A stretch of 8,294 nt of DNA, taken from contig QOAL01000157.1 of the NCBI GenBank assembly GCA_003978135.1, forward strand, positions 1 through 8,294. Direction: 5' to 3'. This document shows positions 7,376 to 8,294 of this stretch, piece after piece. Source of the DNA: Thermodesulfatator sp. (GTDB taxonomy: Bacteria > Desulfobacterota > Dissulfuribacteria > Dissulfuribacterales > QOAL01). Numbering within the stretch: the first letter of the stretch is position 1; the number at the start of each line of letters is the position of its first letter. The notes beneath the pieces are model-generated. The model saw only the letters and a program-made list of their open reading frames with translations, ran no database searches and was not told the DNA's origin. Both the position numbers and the translations under genes were made by a program.

Positions 7376-7392
7376 GGGAAAAACTCTTTCCC
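7376..7392. repeat. GGG-N11-CCC inverted repeat upstream of the activator
   Basis: GGGAAAAACTCTTTCCC has six-base arms (GGGAAA/TTTCCC) around a 5-nt centre. Its middle lies about 80 bp before the proposed transcription start, a typical distance for an activator or looping site. A weak terminator after hypB is less likely because no T run follows on the minus strand. Confidence 0.45.
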
Positions 7393-7444
7393 TTTATTGT
7401 TCATGTTTTTTTGGAAAAAAGTTGGCATAACAGGTAAGCGCAGA

Positions 7445-8167
7445 TTATGTTTTGCCCTCATCTCTTGTCTCGGCCAGATCCTTCAGAAAATGGATCCACT
7501 GATCAACGCCTTCTCCCGTGGTTGCAGATAGAGGAATAATTTTGATTTCGGGGTTCAGCCTTCTTGCCTCTGAAACAGCCTCTTCTATTGAAAAATCAAA
7601 ATGGGGAAGGAGATCTGTCTTTGAAATAATAAAGAGATCAGATCCAATAAAAGCCCTTGGATATTTGGCCGGCTTGTCAGAACCTTCAGGAACCGAGACC
7701 ATAACCACCCTTTTGTGCTCCCCGAGATAGAAGGTTGCAGGGCAGACCAGGTTTCCCACGTTTTCTATAAATAACAGGTCCAGGCCATCTGGCCCGACCT
7801 GATGTTCCATGCCGTGTATGCCCTTGTGGACAAGGCCTGCATCAAGATGACACGCGCCCCCGGTGGTTATTTGTATTGCAGGGATACCCCTTGCCCGTAT
7901 TCTGTCTGCATCTCTTTCCGTTTCTATATCACCTTCTATAACCCCTATTTTCAAGGAACCATGCAGATTATCCGCGGTTGCTTCCAGGAGCGTAGTTTTG
8001 CCAGCACCCGGACCGCTTATCATATTGACAGCCACGGCTCCCAGGGTTTCAATATGACGGCGATTTTCTTCAGCCAGCTTCTGATTGGCATCAAGGAGGC
8101 TCCTGTTGATTTCCACGATCTTTCTGTCTGACTGCATACCTGTCTGGCAACCACATTGCTCACACAC
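7445..8167 (-). CDS. hypB: Hydrogenase nickel-incorporation GTPase HypB
   Basis: HypB is the cytosolic GTPase that works with HypA to insert nickel into [NiFe]-hydrogenase precursors. The 240-residue product starts MCEQCGC, the N-terminal high-affinity metal motif (C2, C5, C7). The P-loop GPGAGKT is at 52-58 and EGDIETERD at 78-86. The metal site at the G-domain dimer interface is GACHLDA (104-110, C106/H107), and ENVGNLVCPA (135-144, C142) follows. KTDLL (183-187) is the guanine-specificity motif, and SATTGEG is at 214-220. There is no long His-rich stretch, so nickel storage is unlikely. The frame is open to a TTG at 8185. I chose the GTG at 8167 because it gives the standard MCxxCGC start, has GGAG 7 nt upstream and follows the hypA stop by 4 nt. 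Confidence 0.93.
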   Translation of the reverse strand: MCEQCGCQTGMQSDRKIVEINRSLLDANQKLAEENRRHIETLGAVAVNMISGPGAGKTTLLEATADNLHGSLKIGVIEGDIETERDADRIRARGIPAIQITTGGACHLDAGLVHKGIHGMEHQVGPDGLDLLFIENVGNLVCPATFYLGEHKRVVMVSVPEGSDKPAKYPRAFIGSDLFIISKTDLLPHFDFSIEEAVSEARRLNPEIKIIPLSATTGEGVDQWIHFLKDLAETRDEGKT

Positions 8168-8171
8168 GTCT

Positions 8172-8294
8172 CTACTCCATTTCAACCTGCATCAGCAGGA
8201 TTTCCTCCCCGCCACAGGGCACTGTCTCCAGGGCACCACATTCAGGACAGACTTCCCTTTGTGAAAACGCCAGTAATCCGGGATTGGCCGCACC
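8172..8294 (-). CDS. hypA: Hydrogenase maturation nickel-binding protein HypA, C-terminal part
   Basis: The last 40 residues of HypA are encoded here; the gene begins beyond the window edge. HypA is the nickel-binding metallochaperone that hands nickel on with HypB. The fragment shows the second zinc pair CPEC (residues 16-19 of the fragment) and the family's ending, GGEEILLMQVEME before a TAG stop. The first CxxC of the zinc site and the N-terminal nickel ligands would lie outside the window. An extra cysteine follows the zinc pair (PCGG). The stop is 4 nt before the hypB start, so the two genes form an operon in the order hypA-hypB. The call rests on a short piece plus its neighbour, but both agree well. 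Confidence 0.85.
   Translation of the reverse strand, partial: GAANPGLLAFSQREVCPECGALETVPCGGEEILLMQVEME

Noticed and set aside
7411..7440. TTGGCATA resembling the -24 half of a sigma54 promoter
   Set aside because: No GC-containing -12 element lies at the required distance, and the orientation points away from the activator gene.

Overview
The window looks like a chromosomal segment of a Desulfobacterota-type (former Deltaproteobacteria) bacterium. The evidence is a DksA, MoaC and GalT of that style, a stand-alone receiver of the 'SSAY..YK..L.SWA.D.Y' type common in these organisms, a sigma54-dependent regulator, and hydrogenase-maturation genes (hypA, hypB). This placement rests on protein character and gene mix only; no database search was possible. 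I see no insertion sequence, tRNA, rRNA or CRISPR array.

Layout. Positions 1-370 have no gene I can support. They are followed by a strong plus-strand intrinsic terminator (371-403) and a rpoZ leader with a sigma70-like promoter and a strong ribosome binding site. A tight plus-strand operon then runs 612-4279: rpoZ (omega), dnaJ, moaC, dksA, galT and a single-domain response regulator. Gaps are 0-37 nt. A weak terminator-like hairpin spans the end of the operon.

The rest is on the minus strand. A 488-residue PilZ-PAS-kinase-like protein (4276-5742) meets the receiver gene tail to tail with a 4-nt overlap of stop codons. Its kinase core appears dead: Glu at the phospho-acceptor His position, with degenerate N and G1 boxes. 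Upstream of it lies a 440-bp gap (5743-6182) rich in inverted repeats. Next comes a sigma54 activator with no N-terminal sensor domain (6183-7256), then a 188-bp promoter region with matching inverted repeats, then hypB (7445-8167) and the 3' end of hypA (8172-8294, cut by the window edge).

How the genes may work together. The plus operon joins transcription control (omega and DksA, the two proteins that form the ppGpp sites on RNA polymerase), protein folding (DnaJ), molybdenum cofactor synthesis (MoaC) and sugar-nucleotide metabolism (GalT-like). The minus strand looks like a regulatory module: a sensorless sigma54 activator and a likely c-di-GMP-binding pseudokinase. Their upstream regions share GGRAA...TTYCC inverted repeats, suggesting one regulator acts on both. 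The module sits downstream of the nickel-insertion genes hypAB, so a link to hydrogenase is possible but not shown by the sequence.

Three starts were moved from the longest open frame: moaC to 1993, dksA to 2513 and hypB to a GTG at 8167. The PilZ protein was also shortened, to 5742.
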